Source: Thelephora terrestris (Eukaryota > Basidiomycota > Agaricomycetes > Thelephorales > Thelephoraceae). Taken from it: a DNA stretch of 64,000 bases. Made by a program: the position numbers and the translations under genes. Position 1 is the stretch's first letter; each line of letters starts with the position of its first letter. The stretch lies in assembly GCA_015956445.1 (NCBI GenBank), contig WIUZ02000022.1, positions 1-64,000 on the forward strand, written 5' to 3'. This document shows, one piece after another, positions 54,117 to 64,000 of the stretch. The notes beneath the pieces were generated by a model that saw only the letters and a list, made by a program, of their open reading frames with translations, did not search any database and was not told where the DNA came from.

Positions 54117-54385
54117 TTTAACCCTGCACACGTAGAAATACTGTTTACCGTAGATCAATCCTCAATTTCCTTCGTAGGGGATGATAATGTGAGAATCGTG
54201 TGAACGCATGAGCCAACTCGCCAGAAACTGAAGCTCTGTTTCGGAACGCAATGTGAGGACGTCTGCTGGGTAAGTTGGAGGGACGTGGGAGATGTCAGGG
54301 CTCAAAGAGGTATTTCATGATCCCCTGCATTGTATGATCGGACGCGGAAGCTTCGGAACTCGTCACGTTTCCTCCCTCTTCCTTG

Positions 54386-55294
54386 ATGAGTGCTGCCACA
54401 CCCAAAATCACGACGGCCGTCAAGGCTGCCTCAAGGGGGAGTCTGCGACCTATCCGACGCGCGCCAGAAATGCGGAAACTCCTGAAGAGGGATGAGCGTG
54501 GCTTGCCAATCCCACACATCAAGCACCTCGTCCTCCGAGACACCCACCACTCGCGGCTACAGGACTTCTACTATAACACCCTCCAGGATGACCTGATGTA
54601 CATGACTTACGTACACGAGTCCTCTCCACGTCCTCCACCACGAGCAACCCGTCTCGCCTACGATCCGGAGGACCCGTACACAAAAAACCGTCACAACCCG
54701 CCTGTCGGAGGTTCACAAATCGGAAAGAAGCTCCCTCCCCCTTCCACCGCCCACAATGTCGTTCAGCTCGAACGTATCCAGATTCACACCATGGTTAAGG
54801 AGGCGATCAACAGCAAAAGTAACCTCCTGGGCGCAATAGCTGCTTTCCGCGCCATTTCTGGAGAGAACCACCAAGCCGGTGGAGTTCACACTTCAGAAGG
54901 CGTGCAAATCGTCCGCGCCGTGAAGACCGTCGGAGGGTGGTCCCGTGCGGGAGGGCCGCTTGGTGTCAAGGTTGACCTGAAGGGCCCAAAGATGTATGAC
55001 TTCTTGACAACCCTCGTCGAGTTCGTTCTCCCCCGCCTGCGCGAATTCAACGGTGTCCAATTGCCTGGCTCCTCCTCGAATATGCAAACTCCTGCCGGGG
55101 TTAGTGGGGTCGTCAGCTTCGGTCTGCCACCGGAAGCCATGGGATTATTCCCACAAATCGAAGTCAATCTCGATTCGTACCCGAAAAGCTATGGAATGCA
55201 CGTACATCTCATCACTAATGCAGAGGGACAAGGGGCACAAAATAGGGCTAGGGCTTTGCTCAGCGGGTTTGGCGTGCCGTTCCTTCGAAAGTAA
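54386..55294 (+). CDS. MRPL7: Mitochondrial ribosomal protein uL5m (MRPL7)
   Basis: Single exon, 302 residues. The C-terminal half is the ribosomal L5 fold: IVRAVKTVGGWSRAGGPLGVKVDLKG, YDFLTTLVEFVLPRLREFNG, and the C-terminal FPQIEVNLDSYPKSYGMHVHL strand. The N-terminus is basic and suits a mitochondrial presequence. uL5m contacts 5S-equivalent and P-site regions of the large mitoribosomal subunit. The ATG at 54386 is used; one codon upstream is a TTG. It lies 270 bp downstream of the MPP beta gene on the same strand. Confidence 0.9.
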   Translation: MSAATPKITTAVKAASRGSLRPIRRAPEMRKLLKRDERGLPIPHIKHLVLRDTHHSRLQDFYYNTLQDDLMYMTYVHESSPRPPPRATRLAYDPEDPYTKNRHNPPVGGSQIGKKLPPPSTAHNVVQLERIQIHTMVKEAINSKSNLLGAIAAFRAISGENHQAGGVHTSEGVQIVRAVKTVGGWSRAGGPLGVKVDLKGPKMYDFLTTLVEFVLPRLREFNGVQLPGSSSNMQTPAGVSGVVSFGLPPEAMGLFPQIEVNLDSYPKSYGMHVHLITNAEGQGAQNRARALLSGFGVPFLRK

Positions 55295-55536
55295 TTTCCG
55301 TGGTACGTCCCCATCACATCCCGCTTTTTCCTATGCGAGCTGGTCAACTCACATTTTTTCATAGTATAATCTCTCTTTCTCGTTTAATATGATTAGTAAT
55401 CGGGGGACCCCTGTTGACCTACATTGCGAACCTACTGCTGCACTATGGACCTTAGGAGTATACATCTGGCGGAGAAGACAGCGAAAACAATATACAAACC
55501 CGAACGAAAACATTCTCGAAGTGCAATGCGAAAAAA

Positions 55537-58500
55537 TCAGGTCCTCTCGGCCTTCTCCCACTGAATTTCATTCAGCCGACTCCTCGCTAACCGACTGCGA
55601 CTACTATCGGTGCCACTGGACCCCGAGGGTTCGGGGCTAGTATTTGCTGGTTCCTGTAGGAGGGGCCGGCCCATATGCCGAGCCAACAGGACATTTTCCG
55701 ATGCGGTCCTCCTCCCTTTCTTCTGATACCTTGGAGTCCCTGTGCCCCCAGCCCTTCCTTCTCGTGAAGACGTCGAGCTCCCTAAACCAGAGGTGATACT
55801 AGGTTTTAGGGCAGGGGCAAGGGTGGGCATGATCTCTCTCGCCAACTCCTTCACCAGCACAGCTCCGTCTTCCTTGCTTAGCCTGGCAACGATCTCGTAA
55901 ATTCCGTATTTCTCCACCAGAATCGCGCGGTTGGGATGAACGTCACAGACCGTCTTGACGATCCTCAGAAGATTGAGCCGAACCAGTGCCTTGCTGTGCC
56001 CAAGCCGGTCGACCACACGTTTGAAAAACTGTGCTTTTGCAATTCCGATAGCGATGTTCGTGGACAGACGACAAATCTTCAAGAAGGGGTCCAATAATCC
56101 CTCGAACGAGTTGGCTTTGGCGGAGACGAAACATTTCAGCAACGCTTCCAATGTTTCTGGCTTCAAGAGGTGGTCTTCAACCCGGGCGGTTTCGTCTTGC
56201 AGCCTGTACAGTGTGAATTGAACCGCACACCCTTAAAACAGCGAACACCGACCAAGAATGAATTGCTTCTAGTGCGCTGACTTGGAAGTAAGGGTCGCCC
56301 AAAAGCTTCACATACATCTCCAATCCGTGGTGCTGCCATAAAAGCTTCCTGCAACTTTTCCCGGCACTTGCAAGGTCACAAAAGATTGGGAGTGCGAATT
56401 GCTTGAGAGGGGATTTTGATTCGAAGACACGCTTCAAGCTGGGAATAATTCCGGCTTGCGCTGCCTCCTCCTGTCGAGATTTGTTCAATCGGCAAAGGTT
56501 GAAACAGGTATGGAATATGTGATTAGAGACATCCTGTGGAAGGAATAAGCGCAATATGAGAAGGATACGTGAAGGCTACTTGCCGCGCTGTACGGTCCTG
56601 AACTCTGTTCATCCAGGAGCCGAATCAAGATTTCCAACGCGTTCGCATTCTGCAGTACCTCGAGTAAAGTGGCGTTCATCGAAAGGTGTTTGACTGCCTT
56701 CAGCATATTCACGAGGTATTGTGGCTCCAAGAGCTCGCACGCTCTAAGTAAACCTAAAAGAGTGTTTAACATGCAATCCCAGACTTTTGGATAATGGAAA
56801 ACTCACGCCGTACAATTTTCCTCGTCCCCAAAGCATTCCGGACGTGAATGTCAGACTGTGTGACTTGAGAGAACACTAGTACTATTTGAACGATTTTTTT
56901 CCTCATCTGATCCGCGACGTCACCACGGGTTGTCATCATATTGAGCAGAGCGGATGTTAATGGATCCAGTAAACCCTCTCGTATAAACATCCGACAGAAG
57001 TCGTTCTTGGTTGTAGGGCTCTGAAGCTCGAAAACGCTCCCGATGCCATTCAAAGCATCGACAACAAGCTCGCTTTGCTCTGCGTAATCTTCATCTAGAA
57101 GATCGACCAGCACCTTTAATCCACGGCATCTGAGAAACTTTAGTCCTCGGTAATGAATCCCAACTCCCGACGTACGAAATGAACATCTGTAGGGTGAGGA
57201 CAGATGTGTTGCACAGGAGGCGGATGAAATTTGATGCCTCGAGTCGACATTCAGAGGGGTATTTCTTTGAAGCAAACCCTGCGAGAACTCGTCAGTCTGG
57301 TGACTCTTGTGGCCGTAGACTTCAATCTACCCATCACGACCGGGATACCACTGAAGGCAATTCAACATTCTACGGCAACCAGGGAAACGGAATTGAAACA
57401 TACCCAATCAGACAAAAGCTTTCTAGAAATCCAGCATCTTCTGTGACGAGCTAGGCAGGGTGAGAACACTCCCGAGACATGAACTGGGGACGCACCAGAT
57501 TTACGATGTGGAGGAGCTTTATGTTGACCTCTCGAGAACAGTTTCCTTCCAAGACTTCCAGTATCGCGAGCATTCCATGGGAGGAAACGAGCTGCGAGAG
57601 CATTTCCGGGGCGTCCGTGAGGATCGCAAGCTGGGTGAAAGTGACTATAAGTGGGTGACACATGACGGGTAAACTGGATAGATACCAGCTGGTTACAGGC
57701 TTCCTGTAACTGGAAGTCAGGTGCAGCAGGCGTCAGTTCATCAATCAATTGGTTGACTGAGTTACAGAGGCGGGCATGTTTGTCTCTCTGGAGGTTGGCT
57801 TCCAGGTCATCTTCTGCGAACCCTTCATCGATCTTAAAGAAATCAGTGTCATGGAGCAAAAGCGAGCGAGAATCTGGCCTTACCTCTGCAAATGGATCTT
57901 CTTCATCGGAATGTTCATCCCCCAACTAGGGAAATCATGTTAGCCCGAGAAGACGACGACAAATCGGAAAATATACCAACCCAAGATTTGTTCGAGAGTC
58001 GCGTTGTGAGTTGGAGTGGTGGCGCTGCTGCTGCTGATGATGAGTCAACGGAAGGAGTGCTAATATCCACCAGGGGCACTCACTTGAGCCGCTTGGTTTC
58101 GCAAAGAACACATCGTCGTAGTCTTCATCGTCGGTTTCTGCGTATTTGTTGAACTCCGCGCTTTTTATTGACACACGTTTGGCCTCGGATCTACCATAAG
58201 ACCCAGCGCTGGAGGACGACCGTGAGTGGGAGCGAGCGGAACTGGGTCTGCTGGATGATGGTTGAATGGTTTGGGCAAATGGGCTGAGGGATTGCTGTTT
58301 AACGTCGGGTAAAGGTGCAGTCCTGGGACTGGGACTGATAGGAGCGAGCCCAACTGTCTTGATGTCATCCGGGTGGAATAACCCTCTTTTTGGAGGGTTC
58401 TTGTTCTGGTGCACGGTAAGCCGTAGACCACTGAGGAAGGATGAAAAGGGCCTACCCGGAAATCTGCAACCTTCCCAAGCAACTGCTCGTCGTCTTCATC

Positions 58501-60417
58501 GACAGCCAGGTCCGAGTAATCTTCGAAAATGGGACCGATATCGACAGAAGGGGGTTTCGCAAGAGGAATTGTCTTTCCAGGACCAGAGGGACTGCGTGTA
58601 GGTCGTATCGTCCGTGCGTTGTCATCAGTATCCTGTTTTTCCTCCTCCGTCGCAGGCTTGTCAAGGGCTGTGTGACAATATTAGTTGGGAGAAAGGCCCT
58701 CGGGGCTTGCGCCTTCGCGAAGCACTATTACCTTGCAATTTTGTCAGTGATATACCTTCCTCGAAATCGTCGTCCCAGTTGTCGGTTTGTTCCTCTGGGG
58801 GCTGGAGCACAAAATGAAGAGGCACCGGTTCACGAATCTGAGCAGAAATCAGAGGTTTCGTGTTCGTGTTAGATAGTGTGCCAGCCTTCCATGCATTAAG
58901 CGTAGAGACGGTTGTTTGAGAGCCTCCAGAAGTCGAGGACGACAGGGCGTTAGTAGACGCCGACGGAAAAACTGATTCGGTGGGGGAATGCGGAGATGCG
59001 GGTCGGTATTGTGACCCAGGGCGGCTTCGCACGGGATGCTTTGAAGGCCGGGAAGGAGCTAGAAGAGAATTAGGAGCGTCCGCCAGAAACCAAAAAGCAC
59101 GTACATCTCAGCGCTTCGTTCCACTCCTGAACTTTCAGCACCGCGTCGTCGAAGTTATAGTTACTACGCGGTCTTCTACCGTCAGCAGCAGAGGGCGTCC
59201 CTTGCTGCGCTTCGAGTTGCCTCCTTGCTTGAACCATCCACGGGTGCCGAAGGAGTTTCTTCGCGGAAATCCGCAGGTTTGCATCCTTCTGGAAACAATG
59301 ATAAAGGAAGTCCTTCACGATTGGTGAGGCTCCTTCCGGTATTGGAGGGCAGTCGTCCTGCACTATCCGGAAAAGGGCAGGCATAGGGTTCAAGAAGTGA
59401 TATGGCGGTTTCCCCTCGAGTAGTTCAATCACCACGCAACCTACGCTCCTACATGGAGTTTATTACCGAGTTCCCCCAAAGATGGGGATGACATACCAGA
59501 TATCAGAGGCAGTTGTGGCACCAGATTGTTCGATAACCTCGGGGGCCACTGCGGCGACTTGAGCGGTGTGTTAAACGATCAGAACCTCGAGACATACTCC
59601 AGTATGGACTGCCTACTACGGCATCATCGCGAGCTGCGGTGGTAGTATTTGCCGCAACCCCGAAATCGGCAAGTTTAACACAGCCATCCTTGTTTGTTAA
59701 GATGTTTGCGCCCTTGATATCTCGATGTATTACACCCTGGTCGTGAAGATACACCAAACCTTCCAGGACCTGGCATATGTACACAGCTACTAGATTTTCG
59801 GGGAACTTTCCGAACCGTTTGCAGATGGCATGTAGGGATCCATTCTCACAGAACCTGTGAGATAAAGTCTAAGGAAGGAATTTGGGAGCGTTCAAGGTGA
59901 CACACTCTAGGATGATATACAGGAATTCTCGTGTTTTGAAGAATCCTTTGTACTTGACTATGTTCGGATGCTGGAAATAGATCAGCAGATGGGGTGAACC
60001 CTAAACCGATCCACACACGTTCAAGTTCTTGAGTAGGTCAATTTCTGACTTGAGAGGGATGCACAAATGAGTGAGTGGGACGCCAGTGCAGGAGGGCATA
60101 TACCATGATCTGGGATATTTCGCCCTTTGGTATATTTGCCATCGTGATCTCTTTCACGGCAACAGTTTCCCCCGTGGCCCAATTGAGGGCACCTAAGCAC
60201 TAGTGAATAGACCGCAGGAAGTGTGGAGAGGCTGAGAGCTCACGATAAACCTGACCGAACGCGCCTTTCCCGAGACAATCGCCGAGTTGCTGAGACAGCT
60301 ACTGTGAGCGGATTCGCAAAGCAATGGTGCTTGCGGCCGTACATAGTCATTTAGCAGTTTTGGAGTGCTGTTTCCAGAACTTGAGGGTGTGTTCGCACCT
60401 GGCGATGGCGGTGGCAT
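55537..60417 (-). CDS. sepH: Septation initiation kinase (Cdc7/SepH/Cdc15-like)
   Basis: About twenty exons. The first eight are 60417-60343, 60289-60244, 60192-60104, 60048-60019, 59970-59906, 59854-59598, 59548-59497 and 59448-59105, all in frame. The kinase domain is at the N-terminus: [45 protein letters not shown] followed by MAPEV, HPWMV. A linker has the conserved [12 protein letters not shown] and WLGDE ... DEEDPFAE blocks. The C-terminal half is an armadillo-like helical repeat domain ([59 protein letters not shown]). This layout is specific to S. pombe Cdc7 and Aspergillus SepH, the Ste20-like kinases recruited to the Cdc11 scaffold by the Spg1 GTPase. The Cdc11-like gene lies 10 kb away. 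Exon borders after 59105 are less certain. Confidence 0.9.
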
Positions 60418-60944
60418 GCGGATCGGTTATGCGATGGAGGGTATATCGTCGGCGTAGGGCTTTGAAAGGATGGGGTAAAAGAAAGAAAGAGGTTATTATC
60501 TGAGCGGCTTCCACTTTGGCTGCCTTGAGAACATCCACCGTCACGATCGTGGCGGAGGAACTTTGTCAACCTTTTCAGCGTGATCACGGCAAACCTCACG
60601 ATCGTCCCGGGGAGATTGATTCACGATGTCATACATTCTACGATGCAAGCAAGCAAATAGTGATTGTGGTACCCGATGGAAGGAGAGTCGACGTGCAATA
60701 CAAGTACATCATGAGTTCCCCGTCGTCGCCTTAGTGTGGGGTAAAAAGAATTATGCTAGTTTGTCCGAGGCGTGGTAACGCGGTGAGTAACGGCACACGC
60801 TCAGCATATGGTAGATGAAGGAAAACAATACAAAGGAGGGGAGATGCGATTGAGGGGAAAAGAATTGCGTCCTGTGGATAGCAATGTCCAAACCGAATAA
60901 ATAATCCTAGAGAACAAAAGAGGCATAGATCAAGGATAAGTAGT
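60418..60944. other. Intergenic between sepH and the aspartic protease
   Basis: Upstream region of the minus-strand sepH gene and 3' flank of the protease gene. No gene or repeat recognised. Confidence 0.5.
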
Positions 60945-63499
60945 TCATGTACGATTAGGCCCCTCTTCAGGTGAATTTGAGGGAGGCAAGAGCGGGTCCT
61001 CAACCGTATGGTCAAAGGAACTCCGTAGTCTCGAATGTCGAGGCACGCCAGGTGAATATTGTCCACCTGAAGATGTCCGCGACCTTGAGGTCGGTCGTGT
61101 TGGGTCGATGCCCCCGTTGGATGACCTATGGCGGTTATGAGCGCCCACTCCAGCCATAGAATCCCTCGTTCTGAACTCCTCAGCCCAACCCGCATCCGCA
61201 TCTTCCCTCGGTCGAGTATCAGCAACGGGGAAATATGAATCGTTCCATCCAGCGGACGAACGAGATTGGGATGTGAGGAGGGGTTCTGATGGGTTGAGCC
61301 CGCTTTGAATCCGAGAGTGCGCGCTGGACTGGTCGCTCCTTCGACGGTTTGATCCCTCCATTCCAGGTTGTCCTGGTGAAGAGGGAGAAAAGGCTGTGAA
61401 CCCGAATCTTTGTGATAGCCTGGCTTCGTCCGGATCCCCGATTCCCATCCCTACCATCGTTGCTTGGTCCGGGAATGATGAAAATGAGCGGGAAGTGGTA
61501 GAATTCCTCCCTTTTTTATCTTTTCCAGGTATGCCAAAGTAGACCAATCCAAATTCGTCGACCAACATCTCTTCGCCGTAGTCCTGATTGTCTGATTCAA
61601 CCCTTGTCAGCAAGGTATCCGTCGTGTACGAGGATTGAGGGCGCTTCTGCGACATGTGTTCGTCAAGCTGGGAATCTCGCATTGTGGCTGCGGCGAGACC
61701 ACTGGAATCCTCTGGCCCTGACTGCGCTCCCTCGCGATGAGCGCCATCGGATGTGTTGTATGCGTTCTGGGCGTCTGGGCTACCACCAGCTTCGAGTACC
61801 CCTGGGGACCTCTTCCACTTCCTCCGATGCCACAAGAACCTGAGAGCGAACACTAAAAGCGCGAGAACGAAGACACCGACTAGCCCTAGGAGAACCTTTA
61901 ACCCAACTGACAATCCAGACGCTCGTTCCGATGTGGATTGTTTTGACCCATTGCCGGAAGATGACAGCGGCTGTCCGAGAACTCTGACGGTGTTGAACTC
62001 GTCCAGGGCCACAGTGGGATCCGTGAGGTTTATCAGACCAAGCCTTGGACGTATCATGAATGTCTGGTTGTTATTTACCGCCTGCGTGTTGAAGGACCCA
62101 TTCGCGAAAGGGACGTCATGGGCGAGGACTGTGTACACGTTTCGGAGGAACGGGACACCGAGGATCATGTCAGCAGTACTCGACGAGGATAGAAGTCCGT
62201 CGGCAGCCTGGATGGTACCAACGCACGTCTCAGAGGAGATACCTTGGCCAATTGTGAGGTCTAGCGGATGTAGGGGGATGGCCATGCCATTTAAAGAGAT
62301 TGTCATGTTCAGTGGGGTTTTGCACGGGACGTAGTCTAAAGGCACATTGTCATTCTGCTGATCGATGGGGGAAAACCAGAGCCACTCACAGTTCTGATCT
62401 TGAGCGGGATGGATGTCCAGCGCACCGTAGATACCGTTCGCAATGGTAGATCTCATAAGGATCACGGGTACGCCGGTGTCCAGAACAGCAGTCGGAAAAC
62501 CCGAGCCGCTGCTTGATGAACCAATGTTGACCACCCTTGGTTCCCCATCTACGTAGACAGTCACCGCTGTGACACTGATTTCCCAAAACGTTGCACCGTT
62601 GCTCCCAGAGACGATGGTAGAATAATGGACTTTGCTTGGGTCGGGGACATAATCAGAGGGATGCCTGCCAATCCCCAATAATGACGGTATTGTAGGAGAA
62701 CCAGGGCGTTCGAGGAGGAAGGAAAGGAAACGTGCAGCTGGAGCGCCGTCCATCCCGAAAAGGTTCGACGCCCATGTAGCACCGTCCGCACCGATGGGGT
62801 CACCTGCACTGAGTGTGGAAACTATGACCGAGTTGAGAGGCAATGCAAGTCCTAGGATTCCGCTGAATACATCGAGCGGCTCGTCTTGGACAAGATTAGC
62901 CGCAGCTAATGGGTGAAAAATTAGGGCGATGCAGCAGGAGAGAAAATCGACTATACCAAGAGCTTGGTGGTCAATAGTGTAACCGCCGATATTGACCTTG
63001 TCCCAGACAATCGGACCAGCCGCATTTCCAGCGATGTAATCAATCTCGAAAGATTGGCCTGTGGCAAGGGAACCAGAGGGGTCGTAGAGACCACCGCCCA
63101 CATTGCCGCAACCTGTGCACGACGTCGAGGCTACCCACTAAATCCACGTGAGATTTAGACTGTGGGAAAAAGCCAAGAAAGACTGACCAAGTCTGAGGAC
63201 CCCGTGTCGAGCTGGAGGGGGAGCTGTTGATTATTCTCCCCAATTGTAACGTTGAGGATGTAGGTGCTGAGGATTGAATTAGCAAGGGATGAAGATCTCG
63301 TGATTCAATTGGAATGTTCGGTAGAAAATGAATAGGTCGTGGATCCTTGTGGAGAAGGTACTCACGCTGAACCAGACTTGGTGTAGACGAACTCGAGGGG
63401 AATAACGATTCCGTCCGCACCGCCAGGACCTTCCGTTGAGGGTGTCTGGAGGTCGCGTAAATTAAGGCGCTGATTACTGCCTTGCGTCTGGGCGGGCAT
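60945..63499 (-). CDS. Membrane-anchored aspartic protease (pepsin family A1)
   Basis: Exons from upstream to 63366, then 63266-63188, 63137-62957, 62905-62390 and 62335-60945. The two catalytic motifs are LDTGSSDLWV (split by the 63187-63138 intron) and VLDTGVPVIL. A transmembrane helix (LKVLLGLVGVFVLALLVFALRFLW) follows near the middle, and then a long Ser-rich cytoplasmic tail of roughly 260 residues. Such proteases act at the cell surface or in the secretory route; the substrate is unknown. The first in-frame ATG is at 63499, but 20-odd codons upstream read as a good signal peptide (TLLASLFALASVTTAQ) whose only plausible start is an ATA at 63613. So the true start is either non-standard, mutated, or in an exon I could not find. 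The introns at 62956-62906 (51 nt) and 62389-62336 (54 nt) are in frame and stop-free. Confidence 0.82.
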
Positions 63500-63613
63500 C
63501 TTGAGGCGGTGAAGGGGGAAGTAAGCGAGAGACGACAGTTGGGCGGTGGTGACGCTGGCCAAGGCGAAGAGAGAAGCAAGGAGAGTAGGGGGTAGTAGTG
63601 GACGAGGGAGTAT

Positions 63614-63906
63614 TTGAGTAAGCTTTGCCCATTAGCACGATGCTGGGGGAGGCGAACGCTCCGCGCCCGCGCCTAGCCTTTGTGTTAGCAGTCACACAGA
63701 CTCGTTACGAATCGGACTACATTCTATAATAAACCGATAACAGACGATAATAAACCAAATAAGCGCCCCCCCTAAAATCCCTCCCAGCGCTGATTCGACA
63801 GGGCAGTGAACCGTGATCCTAGGACGTGACCGTGTGACAGGTCCCCCCTTTTATATTATAAGGAGGCCGCCAACAACGACAACGACTCAGACCATAACCA
63901 CCAACA
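63614..63906. promoter_or_regulatory. Divergent promoter region, aspartic protease and RHO1
   Basis: TATATTATAAGG at 63852-63863 lies about 45-55 nt before the RHO1 ATG, and a CCTTTTATA context suggests a strong core promoter. AT-rich repeats TAATAAACC and TAATAAACCA at about 63728-63760 precede it. Confidence 0.5.
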
Positions 63907-63960
63907 ATGGCTGAGATCAGAAGGAAACTCGTCATCGTTGGCGATGGTGCTTGCGGCAAG
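63907..63960 (+). CDS. RHO1: Rho-type GTPase Rho1, first exon only (window edge)
   Basis: Eighteen codons, MAEIRRKLVIVGDGACGK, followed by a GTATGC donor at 63961. The GDGACGK P-loop with the preceding RRKLVIVG matches fungal Rho1, the GTPase that activates glucan synthase and the Pkc1 wall-integrity pathway. The remaining exons lie outside the window. The context CAACAATGG around the start is a good fungal initiation site. Confidence 0.9.
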
Positions 63961-64000
63961 GTATGCCATCTCAATCATCCTTCCCTTAACCGCACCTCAC

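Overview
This window looks like a chromosome segment from a filamentous basidiomycete, most likely an Agaricomycete. Introns are short (about 45-60 nt) and frequent, many with a CTAAC-type branch site. The left side holds relics typical of mushroom-forming fungi: KDZ-type transposase, CACTA-like transposase and Ty1/copia. The right side holds ordinary fungal housekeeping genes. All assignments come from reading the sequence; no database search was run.

Left, about 1-25.2 kb, is a repeat island. A KDZ-type transposase 3' end (819-2274) is cut at its 5' side by the end of a larger element (1-817). Next is an almost intact Ty1/copia retrotransposon (2316-8391) with 353-bp LTRs, a 5-bp target duplication, a primer site matching the anticodon arm of initiator tRNA-Met, and a broken gag-pol. 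From 10.6 to 18.3 kb a minus-strand gene with an HMG-box-like segment has had one 46-nt intron enlarged to 5.8 kb by two nested insertions. The outer insertion (11881-17622, target duplication AATTC) and the inner one (12402-15728, target duplication AACTC) share one plan. Both have TG...CTGACA ends, a multi-exon coiled-coil gene on the antisense strand, and a sense TATA box near the right end. They look like giant solo LTRs carrying an antisense gene in U3, and this is the most unusual thing in the window. A truncated, inverted third copy lies at 20547-21932.

Middle, about 25-38 kb, is a transition zone. It has a mushroom-type protein-kinase-like gene (26025-28162), an Msb2-like signalling mucin with a cysteine-containing tandem repeat (29916-32829), the RNA polymerase II import factor IWR1 (33086-34194), a poorly defined gene near 37 kb and several kilobases with no convincing gene.

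Right, 38.5-64 kb, is gene-dense. In order: a TALE homeodomain factor; the Cdc11/Nud1 scaffold of the septation initiation network; a Bor1-type boron/anion transporter; an ABHD12-like hydrolase; an Aurora kinase; mitochondrial processing peptidase beta; mitochondrial ribosomal protein uL5m; a Cdc7/SepH-type septation kinase; a membrane-anchored aspartic protease; and the first exon of RHO1. Several of these belong to related processes: Cdc11 and SepH act in the same septation cascade, Aurora in mitosis, and Msb2 and Rho1 in polarity and wall signalling. Splice models for most genes were built by hand and keep an open frame across every junction.
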